Shown here piece by piece: positions 1 through 9,073 of a stretch of DNA of 64,000 bases. The position numbers and the translations under genes are program-made. The DNA comes from JAIBCC01 sp963763855 (GTDB lineage Bacteria; Acidobacteriota; Blastocatellia; Pyrinomonadales; Pyrinomonadaceae): positions 930,001-994,000 of the forward strand of contig CAVXPU010000005.1 of NCBI GenBank assembly GCA_963763855.1. The letters are read 5' to 3'. The notes below the pieces were generated by a model. It did not search any database. It worked only from the letters and a program-made list of their open reading frames with translations, and was not told where the DNA came from. The stretch's first letter is position 1. Every line of letters begins with the position of its first letter.

Positions 1-729
1 GCTAACGGAAACCCTTTAATTGTTGACACAGGACGATTTACCTATTCCGAGGAGGGCACGACAAACTGGCGGCATTTTTTCAAAGGAACGGCTGCTCAAA
101 ATACAGTTTGCGTTGACGAAAAGGATCAAATTAATTATCGGCGAGGCAAACCAAAAGGTGAGCTTTCGCTTGGGCGATTTATCGAACGCCAGAGTTTTGA
201 GAATCTTGACATTCTTTGCGGTGAAGCCATCAGTCCAAATTACGACACTATTCACACACGCCGTATCTTCTTTGTTTGCAATGATTATTGGATTATTTGG
301 GACAATCTTCGCGGCAAAACGCAGCGAAAATTTGATCTCCGTTTTCATCTTACACCAGCCGCTTGGAATCATGTTTTGATGACGAAAACAGGTATAAATT
401 CGATCGTTTCAACTCCTGATTTAGCAATCGTTTTTTCGCGAGATGAAAATGTAAATATTGAGCCGAGTTGGTATTCGCCCGAATACGGAATTAAGCATCG
501 CATTCCTTGCTTAAGCGTCGTTTCCGAAGGTTCGCCAACAAAGGATTTTTTTACATTGATAAAGCCAATCAGCAACGATGAAAAGCTTCCTTCCTTTCAA
601 GTTTCAAGTGCTTCAAATGTTACAAAGATTGAAGTTAGCGGCGAATCGTTGAAAGATATTTTGTCGTGGGAAATGGTCGGCGAAAATTTAGAAATTGGAC
701 AATTCAAACGCACGGAGGTTGCCAGATGA
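1..729 (+). CDS. heparinase II/III-like polysaccharide lyase, C-terminal part (5' end outside window)
   Basis: The reading frame is open from base 1 to a TGA at 727-729, giving about 242 C-terminal residues. The segment AAQNTVCVDEKDQ (about residues 30-42), next to a region of aromatic-rich beta strands, matches the AxNT-V-VDG-Q block of the heparinase II/III C-terminal beta-sandwich. The family cleaves uronic-acid polysaccharides by beta-elimination. The (alpha/alpha) N-terminal domain lies outside the window, so catalytic residues cannot be checked. The stop codon overlaps the next start (ATGA), and four more genes follow in close coupling, so it probably belongs to a polysaccharide assembly/export operon. 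Family confidence is good; the substrate is unknown. Confidence 0.75.
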   Translation, partial: ANGNPLIVDTGRFTYSEEGTTNWRHFFKGTAAQNTVCVDEKDQINYRRGKPKGELSLGRFIERQSFENLDILCGEAISPNYDTIHTRRIFFVCNDYWIIWDNLRGKTQRKFDLRFHLTPAAWNHVLMTKTGINSIVSTPDLAIVFSRDENVNIEPSWYSPEYGIKHRIPCLSVVSEGSPTKDFFTLIKPISNDEKLPSFQVSSASNVTKIEVSGESLKDILSWEMVGENLEIGQFKRTEVAR

Positions 730-1895
730 TGTGCGTTTCCGCTAAGACAAATTTGCTTGAATTTGATAAGTACTTGCCTAATCGCGGCGAGCTGCTTGAT
801 GCAGATTTGATGAAGAGGAAGATCGGACAAACTTTTGGATTAGATATAGCCACTTGCGAGATTATCAGAGCAAAATACAAGATAAACTCAAGTTTGCGTG
901 TGCTTTACCGGATTTTGGCTAATGGGAAAACCGAACTCATCTCAGCCAGAATTTATGCTAAAAACCAAAACGAAACCAATCTTCAGCGTTTTCCGAATGA
1001 CAGAAAAATTGGCAATCTAAAGGTTTTACAAGAAAAATTTGTAAGTCGCGTTGTTGCCTATGCACCTGAAAAATGTGTGACAGTTGAATGCTTGGACGCT
1101 GGCGGACAAATTTTTGCATACGCGAAAATCTATGCCGAAAAGGAATTCAAAACGGGCGAAAAAGTTTTTCAATTCTTAACCGAGCAATCTGAAAAAAATG
1201 CTCAAAATCGCTTTCCGCGAATTATAGATTTTGACCGGGAAAATCGACTTTTGATGATTGAAGCGGTAAAAGGAAAGAGACTAGCAGATCTTGATAAACA
1301 GCAGATTACAAGGGGTTTTCAGCTTCTTGGAAGAGCGGTCGCCGATTTGCATAATATTCAAACGAGTGTTTCATTGCCCGAATTTTCAAGGCTTTCGCCC
1401 GCGAGAATCAATTTTGCGATAGATGCAATTGCCTTGGCTCGCCCCGATTGTCTGACGGCTGCAAGAAAATTATCTGAAAAATTACTCGAATCCTCTCGCT
1501 TTGCAGACGAAGAAAACGTTTGCTTGCACGGCGATGTGCATCCGAAAAACGGAATTTTGATTGATAATAAAACCCTAAGTTTGATTGATTTTGATCAGCT
1601 TTCGATTGGAAATCCTGCCGCCGAGATCGGAAGTTTTGTTGCAGGATTACGATACAAAGAACTCATCGGATCAATTTCTCGTAGTGAATGCTTGAAATCG
1701 GCTGATTCATTTCTGGAAGGCTATGCGGAAATCCGTGCTTTACCCATCCGTGAATCTCGCAATTGGCATACGGCAACCGCACTATTAACCGAGCGGGCAT
1801 TGCGTTCGATTTCTAGGATTCGCATTGAAGGATTACAGCATTTTTCGGAGATTTTACTAGGTAGCGAAAGGATTTTAGCAGGAGGCGAATTATGA
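726..1895 (+). CDS. APH-fold phosphotransferase (kinase 1 of a tandem pair)
   Basis: A 389-residue protein with the aminoglycoside/choline-kinase-type catalytic motif HGDVHPKN at residues 268-275, followed by the metal-binding LIDFDQL near 288-294. I chose the ATG at 726 because GGAGG sits at 714-718 and the ATG overlaps the upstream TGA; an upstream in-frame ATG at 666 would overlap the lyase by 64 bp and has no ribosome site. The N-terminal 120 residues are poorly recognisable. In this setting the substrate is more likely a sugar, a lipid-linked intermediate or a small metabolite than an antibiotic; that is inference from the neighbours. Confidence 0.85.
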   Translation: MMCVSAKTNLLEFDKYLPNRGELLDADLMKRKIGQTFGLDIATCEIIRAKYKINSSLRVLYRILANGKTELISARIYAKNQNETNLQRFPNDRKIGNLKVLQEKFVSRVVAYAPEKCVTVECLDAGGQIFAYAKIYAEKEFKTGEKVFQFLTEQSEKNAQNRFPRIIDFDRENRLLMIEAVKGKRLADLDKQQITRGFQLLGRAVADLHNIQTSVSLPEFSRLSPARINFAIDAIALARPDCLTAARKLSEKLLESSRFADEENVCLHGDVHPKNGILIDNKTLSLIDFDQLSIGNPAAEIGSFVAGLRYKELIGSISRSECLKSADSFLEGYAEIRALPIRESRNWHTATALLTERALRSISRIRIEGLQHFSEILLGSERILAGGEL

Positions 1896-2785
1896 CGCAT
1901 ACTGCCTATTTACAAGTAGTTGACGATAGCGAACTTGATACGCTAAGTATTATTTTCCGCGAAAATCCAACAGCCAAAATCATTAAATATTTGCCTCACA
2001 AACGTTGCCTTTTGAATATCGAAAAAGGTGGCAAGGAATATTTCGTAAAGGTTTATCCGAAGAAATTCTTTAAGCACGACCGCGGTCAAAGGATTCATGA
2101 AATTGGCGAAAGTCTGTGGCAATTTTCAGAAGATGGAAAGGTTAATTTTTCAGTGCCAAAATCGGTTTGTTGGGACAGCAAAACCCGAACAATTTGGCAG
2201 GAAAAAGTTTCCGGCAACGTAGCAAATAATTTTCCGACGACTAGCGGCGGGGAGAGAATTTCGTTTGAAATAGGCAAGGGGGTTGCCCATATTTCAAACC
2301 TTGAGATCACTCCGCCGCGTTTTTTTGATCGTCGGGAGCAATTGAAAGATTCGCAGGAATTTGTTGGGAAAATAAAAGAGATTGCTCCAAATTTAAAAGA
2401 CAAGGCTGAGGTAATCTTAGCCTTATTTGAAACGGTGGATCTGCCGGCTGAAAAACTTGTTCCAATTCATGGCGACATGCATTTGGATCAATGGTTGTTT
2501 GATGGTATGACATTGATTTTATTAGACTTCGAAGATTTTTCGTTGGGCGAGATTGAACGAGATTTAGCATCATTTATTGTCCAGATCAAGCATCAATATC
2601 CGCAAATGGACGTCAGCATTATCAATTCATTCCTCGAAGGCTTTCGTTCAAATGGAGATCCTGAAAACGAACGATTAATGAGTTTTTATTCGGCTCACAA
2701 ATGGCTGGCAAAAGCCGCCAAAGATGAGAATGAGGCGGAAGAAATTTTGGCTAAAGCATTGAAGTGTTTGGAGTTTTTGCGATGA
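1892..2785 (+). CDS. APH-fold phosphotransferase (kinase 2 of a tandem pair)
   Basis: A 297-residue APH-family protein overlapping the previous gene by 4 bp (ATGA), with GGAGG just upstream at 1880-1884. The catalytic loop reads HGDMHLDQW from residue 193, followed by LLDFEDFSLGE. The residue that is normally Asn in the HGDxHxxN motif is Gln here, which may weaken metal binding or define a subfamily. It is clearly a different branch from the gene before it, so the pair is unlikely to be a recent duplication. Both probably act on intermediates of the same pathway as the flanking exporter and glycosyltransferase (inference). Confidence 0.82.
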   Translation: MTHTAYLQVVDDSELDTLSIIFRENPTAKIIKYLPHKRCLLNIEKGGKEYFVKVYPKKFFKHDRGQRIHEIGESLWQFSEDGKVNFSVPKSVCWDSKTRTIWQEKVSGNVANNFPTTSGGERISFEIGKGVAHISNLEITPPRFFDRREQLKDSQEFVGKIKEIAPNLKDKAEVILALFETVDLPAEKLVPIHGDMHLDQWLFDGMTLILLDFEDFSLGEIERDLASFIVQIKHQYPQMDVSIINSFLEGFRSNGDPENERLMSFYSAHKWLAKAAKDENEAEEILAKALKCLEFLR

Positions 2786-4587
2786 TGGCAAACGGGAAAA
2801 CAAAATTTAGAACAATCGTGGGAAATCATCTTTGGTTGGAAAAGTGGAATTTTGCCTTTGCACTTTTTAGCACGCTTGTTCTCGCTCTCGCAGATTTGCT
2901 TCGTCCGTGGACACTGAAAGTTATAATCGACAATATTTTGCTTGCAAAGCCGCTACCGCAATTTTTTGCATCTGCGACTATTTTCTTTGAGCAAAATAAA
3001 TTTTGGGCAATCGTTTTGGTCGCGTCGAGCGTTGTTTTAATCTCACTTATCAAAGGAATCTTTACGTATTCGCAAGTTTTTATTTCGTCGCGGATCGGTT
3101 TTAGCCTCGCCCATAAGCTTCGTGCGGAACTTTTTTCTCATCTCCAAAGACTATCGCTTTCATTCCATAAACGCTCGGAAACAGGAGACTTACTGACGAA
3201 AGTAACCGCTGATACAAATAATTTACGCGATACTTTTTCGGAATTCGCATTGATATTCGCAACCGAAATAATAACGCTCGTCGGGATGATCGTAATTATG
3301 TTTTTGATTAATTGGAAACTCGGTTTGATCGTTTTGGCAACTTTTCCAATTCTCGCGGCGATTTCGATCTACCGTTTTCACGCGATTCGTGAATCTGCAC
3401 GCAAGCAGCGTAAAGCCGAAGGAAAAATCGCTTCGAAATTACACGAAATTCTCAATTCAATTCTGATCGTGCAGGCATTTGGACGCGAAAGCTACGAAGA
3501 AAAACGCTTCGAAGATCAGAGCGAAAAAACGCTTGAAGAAAGCTTGAAAACTACGCGTCTTGAAGCAATTTCATCACGTTCAGTTGATCTAACTACTGCA
3601 ATTGGGACGTTTATGGTTCTTGTTGTCGGATCATGGCAAGCTTTGACCGGCGAAATTACGCCCGGCGGATTACTCGTTTTTGCAACGTATATGCATAGCA
3701 TTAATAATCCGATTCGAACGCTCGCAAAACTTTCCGCCAAAATTTCGAGGGCGATGGTAAGTGCGGGCAGGATTCGTGAGATTTTTGCCATTCAACCCGA
3801 AATCGAGGACGCTCCATACGCGATCAAAGCCCAGCAAATACAAGGCGAAATTACTTTTTATGATGTTTCATTCGATTACGGAGATAGAAAGAATATTTTG
3901 CAGAACGTAAGTTTCCACATTCCGGTCGGCAAAAAGGTTGCCTTGCTCGGAGCATCGGGAGCGGGAAAAACAACAATTATCAGCCTGATTTTGCGGCTTT
4001 ATGAAGCTCAAGTCGGGCAGGTAGTAATTGATCGGGTGAACATCAAAGATTATCAACGCGAATCGCTTCGCCGCCAAATTGCAATCGTTTTGCAAGACAC
4101 AATTCTTTTCGGTGCTTCGATCAAGGAAAACATTGCTTATGGCAAACCTGAAGCTACAGATGCAGAGATTATTGCTGCCGCGAAAGCTGCGAATGCACAT
4201 GAATTTATCGAAAAACTTGAAAATGGATATGACACGATTTTGGGCGAACGCGGTGGAACTCTTTCCGGCGGACAACGTCAGCGGCTTTCGATCGCCCGGG
4301 CATTCGTCCGCGATGCTCCGATTCTGATTTTAGATGAGCCTATGACCGGGCTTGATGTGGAAAGCGAGATTGCGGTTCGAGAGGCGATGAATCGTTTGAT
4401 GAAGGGCAAAACTTGCCTTTTGATCACGCACGATCTGCAAAATGCCGCGGAAGCCGATTGGATCTTAATGCTCGAAAATGGGCGAATTGAACGGCAGGGA
4501 ACTCACTTGGATTTGCTCAATTCAAGTAAGAAATATGAGGCAATGTATCAACGTAAGTTTAAGCACGGACTGGCTTTAGGAGCATAG
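2782..4587 (+). CDS. ABC exporter half-transporter (fused permease and ATPase)
   Basis: A 601-residue type I exporter. About six hydrophobic helices lie in residues 15-310. The nucleotide-binding domain follows with Walker A GASGAGKT near 390, signature LSGGQRQR near 494 and Walker B ILILDEP near 515. The ATG at 2782 overlaps the upstream stop (ATGA) and has GGAG at 2770-2773; a GTG at 2764 is the longer alternative. As a half-transporter it should work as a homodimer in the inner membrane. Its place between sugar-modifying genes suggests export of a lipid- or oligosaccharide-type substrate (MsbA-like), but the substrate cannot be read from sequence. Confidence 0.93.
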   Translation: MMANGKTKFRTIVGNHLWLEKWNFAFALFSTLVLALADLLRPWTLKVIIDNILLAKPLPQFFASATIFFEQNKFWAIVLVASSVVLISLIKGIFTYSQVFISSRIGFSLAHKLRAELFSHLQRLSLSFHKRSETGDLLTKVTADTNNLRDTFSEFALIFATEIITLVGMIVIMFLINWKLGLIVLATFPILAAISIYRFHAIRESARKQRKAEGKIASKLHEILNSILIVQAFGRESYEEKRFEDQSEKTLEESLKTTRLEAISSRSVDLTTAIGTFMVLVVGSWQALTGEITPGGLLVFATYMHSINNPIRTLAKLSAKISRAMVSAGRIREIFAIQPEIEDAPYAIKAQQIQGEITFYDVSFDYGDRKNILQNVSFHIPVGKKVALLGASGAGKTTIISLILRLYEAQVGQVVIDRVNIKDYQRESLRRQIAIVLQDTILFGASIKENIAYGKPEATDAEIIAAAKAANAHEFIEKLENGYDTILGERGGTLSGGQRQRLSIARAFVRDAPILILDEPMTGLDVESEIAVREAMNRLMKGKTCLLITHDLQNAAEADWILMLENGRIERQGTHLDLLNSSKKYEAMYQRKFKHGLALGA

Positions 4588-4633
4588 TTCGATTTTGGAT
4601 TGGTGATTTTGGATTTTGGATTTGAATAACGAA

Positions 4634-6535
4634 ATGATTAAAAAAGCGAAAATATTATTTTATTGCCAACATTCGCTCGGAATGGGTCATCTTGTCCGCT
4701 CATTTGCTTTAGCTGAGAAGCTTTCGGAGAAATTCCAGATTATTTTTCTCAACGGCGGTCGGCTACCTGAAAAACTAAAAGTGCCGGAAAATATTGAAAT
4801 TATTAATCTTCCTCCGCTTGGATTTGATGCCAATAATCAACTCGTTTCGCTTGATAAACGCCGAACAGTTGAGCGATGTCAAACGCTTAGGGAAGCCGCG
4901 ATTATTGAAACTTTTGATCGCAAAAAGCCTTCGGCAATCATCATTGAGCTTTTCCCTTTTGGACGCAAAAAATTCCGCAATGAACTGCTTCCACTTTTGG
5001 AATTAGCGAAAGGTAAAGCCAAGATTATCTGTAGTTTGCGGGACATTTTAGTCGGGCAACGCCGCGATCAAGCACGTCATGAAGAGCGAGCCGTAACAAT
5101 TGCTAACGAATTTTTCGACGCGATTCTGGTTCATTCCGATAAGGATTTTGCCACGCTCGAAGATACATTTCATCCGGCTACGCCTTTGAAAGTTCCGGTT
5201 TTTTACACAGGTTTTGTTGCTAAATCCGACGCATTGAATTTTGACAAGAAAAATAAAAATCAGGTAATCGTTTCGGCGGGCGGCGGAATGGTAGGCGAAA
5301 ATCTCTTGCAAACTGCCATCGATGCAAAGGATTTTTTGCCGCAAAACGTCAATATAAAATTAATAACCGGACCATTTTTGCCTGCTGAAAGTTTTAATCG
5401 ATTTCAAGCTTTGGCAAATGAAAAGACAAACATCGAATTGATTCGTTTCGTCCCAAATTTGGCACAGGAGATGGCGAATTCCAGAGTTTCGGTCAGCCAA
5501 TGCGGATATAACACGGTGATGGATATTTTACGATCGGGTGTGGCTTCGGTGGTTGTTCCGTTTGCGGATAATGGCGACGATGAACAGATGAAACGTGCAA
5601 AACGTCTCGAAGCATTGGAAATTATGCGGGTGATTGAAAGTCGCGATTTGAGCCCTAAAACATTGGCTGCTGCGATAAAAAAAGCGTTTGACTTCCAGCC
5701 AAAAACGAGTTTACTCAATTTGGAAGGTGGTGAAAATTCGGCACGAATCGTTGAAAATTTATTGACGGAATCTGAATGGTTGAAACCTGTTAGCGAAGCC
5801 TGCGAAAAGCGAAGAACACCTGTCAAAATCTTTTTTCGCGACGACGACGCGGGTTGGGAAGATGACAAGCTCTTTCAGTTAATCGATCTTTTCCGAAAGC
5901 ATAAAATGCCCTTGGATATCGCCGTAATTCCTTGTGAAACGAGTGAATCTTTGGCGAAGAGGTTACTCGCTGCATTTTTGGAAAGTCCTGGACTTCTTTC
6001 GATTCACCAACACGGTCTTCAACACACGAACCACGAACAAACGGGGCGAAAATGCGAATTCGGCGAATCGAGAAATTACGAACAGCAATTTGCGGATATT
6101 TCGAAAGGAAAGGCAATCTTAGAAAGGTACTTTGGAGAAAAACCGGAAAAGATTTTTACGCCGCCTTGGAATCGCTGCACGGCGGACACGGCGAAGGCTT
6201 TACGTGAGCTTGGGTTTACCCTGCTGTCGCGTGAATCGGGTGCTACGCCTCTTAGTATCAATGGTTTAGCGGAAATTCCGGTTTCGTTGGATTGGTTTGC
6301 GAAGCGAAAAGGGGTTTCGCTATTGCGGAAGGAAATCGGCGAAAAATTAGCGAAGCAGATCGCCGAAAACGAAACGGTGGGGATAATGCTGCACCATTCG
6401 GTGATGGATGAAAAAGATTTTGTCTTTTTAGAGCAGTTAATTGAACTGTTTAATAATACCAGAGCAGTAAATCCTTGTTTGATGATCGATTTAGTCGAAG
6501 GGAAAAGGCTCTTGGCAAAGCGGGTTTGGAGGTAA
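4634..6535 (+). CDS. glycosyltransferase fused to NodB-type polysaccharide deacetylase
   Basis: A 633-residue two-domain protein. Residues 1-390 form a GT-B glycosyltransferase of the MurG/family-28 type, with HSLGMGHLVRS near the start and a C-terminal nucleotide-sugar site around SQCGYNTVMDILRSG. From about residue 397, FFRDDDAGWED begins a carbohydrate-deacetylase domain; HQHGLQHTNHE and TPPWNR supply the metal-binding and substrate-loop motifs. A TTG at 4616 would add six residues; the ATG at 4634 is preferred. The fusion implies that the sugar just added is also the one deacetylated. It follows the ABC gene after 46 bp of AT-rich repeat-like DNA and precedes the barrel gene. Confidence 0.85.
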   Translation: MIKKAKILFYCQHSLGMGHLVRSFALAEKLSEKFQIIFLNGGRLPEKLKVPENIEIINLPPLGFDANNQLVSLDKRRTVERCQTLREAAIIETFDRKKPSAIIIELFPFGRKKFRNELLPLLELAKGKAKIICSLRDILVGQRRDQARHEERAVTIANEFFDAILVHSDKDFATLEDTFHPATPLKVPVFYTGFVAKSDALNFDKKNKNQVIVSAGGGMVGENLLQTAIDAKDFLPQNVNIKLITGPFLPAESFNRFQALANEKTNIELIRFVPNLAQEMANSRVSVSQCGYNTVMDILRSGVASVVVPFADNGDDEQMKRAKRLEALEIMRVIESRDLSPKTLAAAIKKAFDFQPKTSLLNLEGGENSARIVENLLTESEWLKPVSEACEKRRTPVKIFFRDDDAGWEDDKLFQLIDLFRKHKMPLDIAVIPCETSESLAKRLLAAFLESPGLLSIHQHGLQHTNHEQTGRKCEFGESRNYEQQFADISKGKAILERYFGEKPEKIFTPPWNRCTADTAKALRELGFTLLSRESGATPLSINGLAEIPVSLDWFAKRKGVSLLRKEIGEKLAKQIAENETVGIMLHHSVMDEKDFVFLEQLIELFNNTRAVNPCLMIDLVEGKRLLAKRVWR

Positions 6536-6540
6536 AAGTT

Positions 6541-7515
6541 ATGAAATTGAATTATAAGAAAGTTGCGTTGATAGTTTTGTTGATTAGTTTGTTTGGCGGC
6601 GTGGTTTTTAGTCAAAATTTGGCGACAAAAGCCAAAAAAGGTACCGTGAAAAAGGCTAATACACAGGCGAGCTGGGAAAAAACTTGGTACATAAAAGCCT
6701 CGCTTTTCGGCACTTTCGACAGCAATTTTGATAAGGAGCCGATTGGCACCAGGTCTTTTGGTGTGATCCCTTCGCTTGATTTTGGTTATCAATTGCAATC
6801 GAGCAAGCAAAGAATCCAATTGCAATACATTATCGGAGTTCCAAAATACTCAAATTTTGCCCGTTATAGCCGACGTGGTCAGTATTTCAGAGCCGCCTAT
6901 CGCTATAATTTGGGCAATGGATTTACCACCGAAACCGAAGCGGAAGCCGTTTTCAAAGGAGCAAATGAAGATCGTGAATTGAATAATCAGTTTATCATTA
7001 CGCAAAAGCTAAACTATAAAATTTCAAAAAACGACAAAGTCAGTGTTTATGGGGCATATCGAATAAAAACTGCTTCCGAAGATCCCAATACGAATGCGAA
7101 AAATCCGCAGGTTGGGTTTAAATATACGAGACAATTGACGAAAAAATTAGAGGCATTTGCAGGCTTCAGGTATGACAATAATATCGCCAGCGGCGAGCGG
7201 CAGAAGTACATTCGCCGCACTTTCAGCACCGGTTTCGACTATGCTCCAACAAAGCGAGACACCGTTAGTTTTGAAGCCCGTTACGCTCCACGTCTTTATG
7301 GAAGATTGATCGATGTGGATGGCTTAGAGGTTCCGCGTTCTGACAAAAAGACGACTTTTGACGTCAATTGGCGGCACGAATGTAAGTCCAATTTTGGACT
7401 TGAGAATAATTATAGCTACGAAAAACGAAATTCCAACGATCCGGACAAGAAATATCGGAATCATCAGGTAGTCGTTTCGCTTTTCTATCGATGGGGAAAC
7501 GGAAGTGATAAGTAG
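6541..7515 (+). CDS. outer-membrane beta-barrel protein
   Basis: A 324-residue protein with a signal peptide (hydrophobic VALIVLLISLFGGVVF, cleavage after FSQ near residue 24). The rest is a series of alternating polar and aromatic strands ending in an aromatic-rich strand, typical of a barrel of 12-16 strands. GGAGG at 6527-6531 places the start at 6541, 5 bp after the previous stop. No named family is recognised with certainty. As the last gene of the operon it may be the outer-membrane exit or a surface receptor for the product made upstream (inference). Confidence 0.7.
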   Translation: MKLNYKKVALIVLLISLFGGVVFSQNLATKAKKGTVKKANTQASWEKTWYIKASLFGTFDSNFDKEPIGTRSFGVIPSLDFGYQLQSSKQRIQLQYIIGVPKYSNFARYSRRGQYFRAAYRYNLGNGFTTETEAEAVFKGANEDRELNNQFIITQKLNYKISKNDKVSVYGAYRIKTASEDPNTNAKNPQVGFKYTRQLTKKLEAFAGFRYDNNIASGERQKYIRRTFSTGFDYAPTKRDTVSFEARYAPRLYGRLIDVDGLEVPRSDKKTTFDVNWRHECKSNFGLENNYSYEKRNSNDPDKKYRNHQVVVSLFYRWGNGSDK

Positions 7516-7631
7516 ATTTTTTTCAGCCAGTTTAGAAACCCAAGTCATTAAAAGTTAAACTTTTGGCTCGCGTCAAACGTTTATTAAACGACGATTTGAA
7601 TTATATAAGGTTTCTAAATTAAACTTTCATT

Positions 7632-8621
7632 ATGGCAAGAAAAAAATCCGAAGCATCAGATTCGAGCGAGGGAGTTGCGAAAGGCAATTCTATTCGTTGC
7701 AGATATTGCGGACAGAGAAATACTGTCCGCGATGGTTTTGTAAATGGGCAGGCAATTTGCGGAAAATGCAAACTTCCTTTGTCGAGTGAACCTCACAAAA
7801 AGTTTGCAGATTTAGGTAAGCATGATTACGTTCATCCTGATGATAGCAAAGCACTTGCGGCGTTGAAAGCGATTCCGGGCGTTGATTCAGGGCTTAAAAA
7901 ACTACTCGCGGTAACGGGCGAATCTGCCAGTCGGGTTGTGTTTATGGCAAGTACCGTCAGAGTTACGCCATTGCAATTTCCTGATCTTCACGCGAAATTG
8001 CAGATTGTTTGCACCACGCTCGGCGTTGATATGCCCGATCTTTTTGTGCAGCAAAGTCCGTTGGTTAATGCTTTTACGACCGGTGTGGAAAAACCTTTAA
8101 TCGTTTTCTTCTCCGGCTTGCTTGAAAAGCTTGACGATGAGGAAGTTTTAGCCGTGATGGCACATGAAGTTGGGCATATTCAGGCTCAGCATGTTTTATA
8201 TCTTACCGCCGCAAGACTGTTTGAAGCCTTGGCAAATGCTTCTTTGGGAAGACTCGTTCCGGGTGCGGAAATCGTTAAAGCCCTTATTGCAATTGGGATT
8301 AACAGTTCGCTGATGGCTTGGACGAGGCGTGCGGAACTTTCTTGTGACCGGGCGGCATTATTGGTTGTCCAAGATCCGCACATTGTTGGCAGAACGATGA
8401 TGAAACTAGCCGGCGGCACATCTTTTTCAAAAATGAGTTATGAGCAATTTTTGGTTCAAGCCGAAGATTTTGATAAAAATTGCGATGAAAGCAATCTTGA
8501 TAAATTCTGGGCAAGCGTAATTTCTGCAGGAATGACGCATCCATTTCCTGTTTGGCGGGTTTCTGAGATATTGAAATGGCATGAAAGTGATGAATATAAA
8601 GCGTTAATGGCTCGAAAATAA
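7632..8621 (+). CDS. M48-family zinc metalloprotease with N-terminal zinc ribbon
   Basis: A 329-residue protein. Residues 22-50 hold two CxxC pairs (CRYCGQ and CGKCK), a zinc ribbon. The peptidase domain has HEVGH at 178-182 and a downstream AELSCDRAALL supplying the glutamate ligand region, as in HtpX/STE24-like M48 enzymes. Only short hydrophobic stretches flank the active site, so it may be cytosolic or peripherally membrane-bound. M48 proteases usually act in protein quality control at the envelope. The zinc ribbon is an uncommon extra domain and may recruit a nucleic acid or partner protein. Confidence 0.87.
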   Translation: MARKKSEASDSSEGVAKGNSIRCRYCGQRNTVRDGFVNGQAICGKCKLPLSSEPHKKFADLGKHDYVHPDDSKALAALKAIPGVDSGLKKLLAVTGESASRVVFMASTVRVTPLQFPDLHAKLQIVCTTLGVDMPDLFVQQSPLVNAFTTGVEKPLIVFFSGLLEKLDDEEVLAVMAHEVGHIQAQHVLYLTAARLFEALANASLGRLVPGAEIVKALIAIGINSSLMAWTRRAELSCDRAALLVVQDPHIVGRTMMKLAGGTSFSKMSYEQFLVQAEDFDKNCDESNLDKFWASVISAGMTHPFPVWRVSEILKWHESDEYKALMARK

Positions 8622-8698
8622 TCGATCAAACAAGTTAAGATGCCGGGATATTTACTGTTGTTGTAGATTTTCCGGCTCTTTTCGTTTATAAACAAAAA

Positions 8699-9016
8699 AT
8701 GATTATTGCTTTTACGACAACTCCAAATCTCATTGAAGCCGAAATTCTTGCAAGAAGAATTGTCGAAGAAAAATTAGCAGCTTGCGTGCAGATTTTGCCG
8801 CAGATTCAATCGTTTTACATCTGGAAAGATCAGCTTCAAAACGATTCAGAATATCTGCTTTTGATAAAAACCCTAGTGGAAAAATATGATGAATTGGAGA
8901 AATTTATTCAAGCGAATCATAGTTATGAAACGCCGGAAGTTATTGCGATCAAAGCGGATAGAGTGTCGGAACATTATTTAAGTTGGATGAATGAGAGTTT
9001 AAAAGTGGAAAAGTGA
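8699..9016 (+). CDS. cutA: divalent-cation tolerance protein CutA
   Basis: A 105-residue protein covering the full CutA family length. Typical landmarks are the TTPNLIEAEILARRIVEEKL opening, AACVQILP, the FYIWKDQ strand and the ETPEVIA segment near the C-terminus. CutA forms very stable ferredoxin-fold trimers in the cytosol and has been linked to copper tolerance, though its direct role is unclear. It is a single gene, convergent with the LOG-like gene. Confidence 0.93.
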   Translation: MIIAFTTTPNLIEAEILARRIVEEKLAACVQILPQIQSFYIWKDQLQNDSEYLLLIKTLVEKYDELEKFIQANHSYETPEVIAIKADRVSEHYLSWMNESLKVEK

Positions 9017-9073
9017 AAAAGTTTGCATATCATTGATCAGCAAACTTTTTCACGTTCTCAAATTCTTACTTTT

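Noticed and set aside
6076..6825. 249-codon ORF antisense to the deacetylase and barrel genes
   Set aside because: It spans the junction of two well-supported + strand genes and has no protein-like features.
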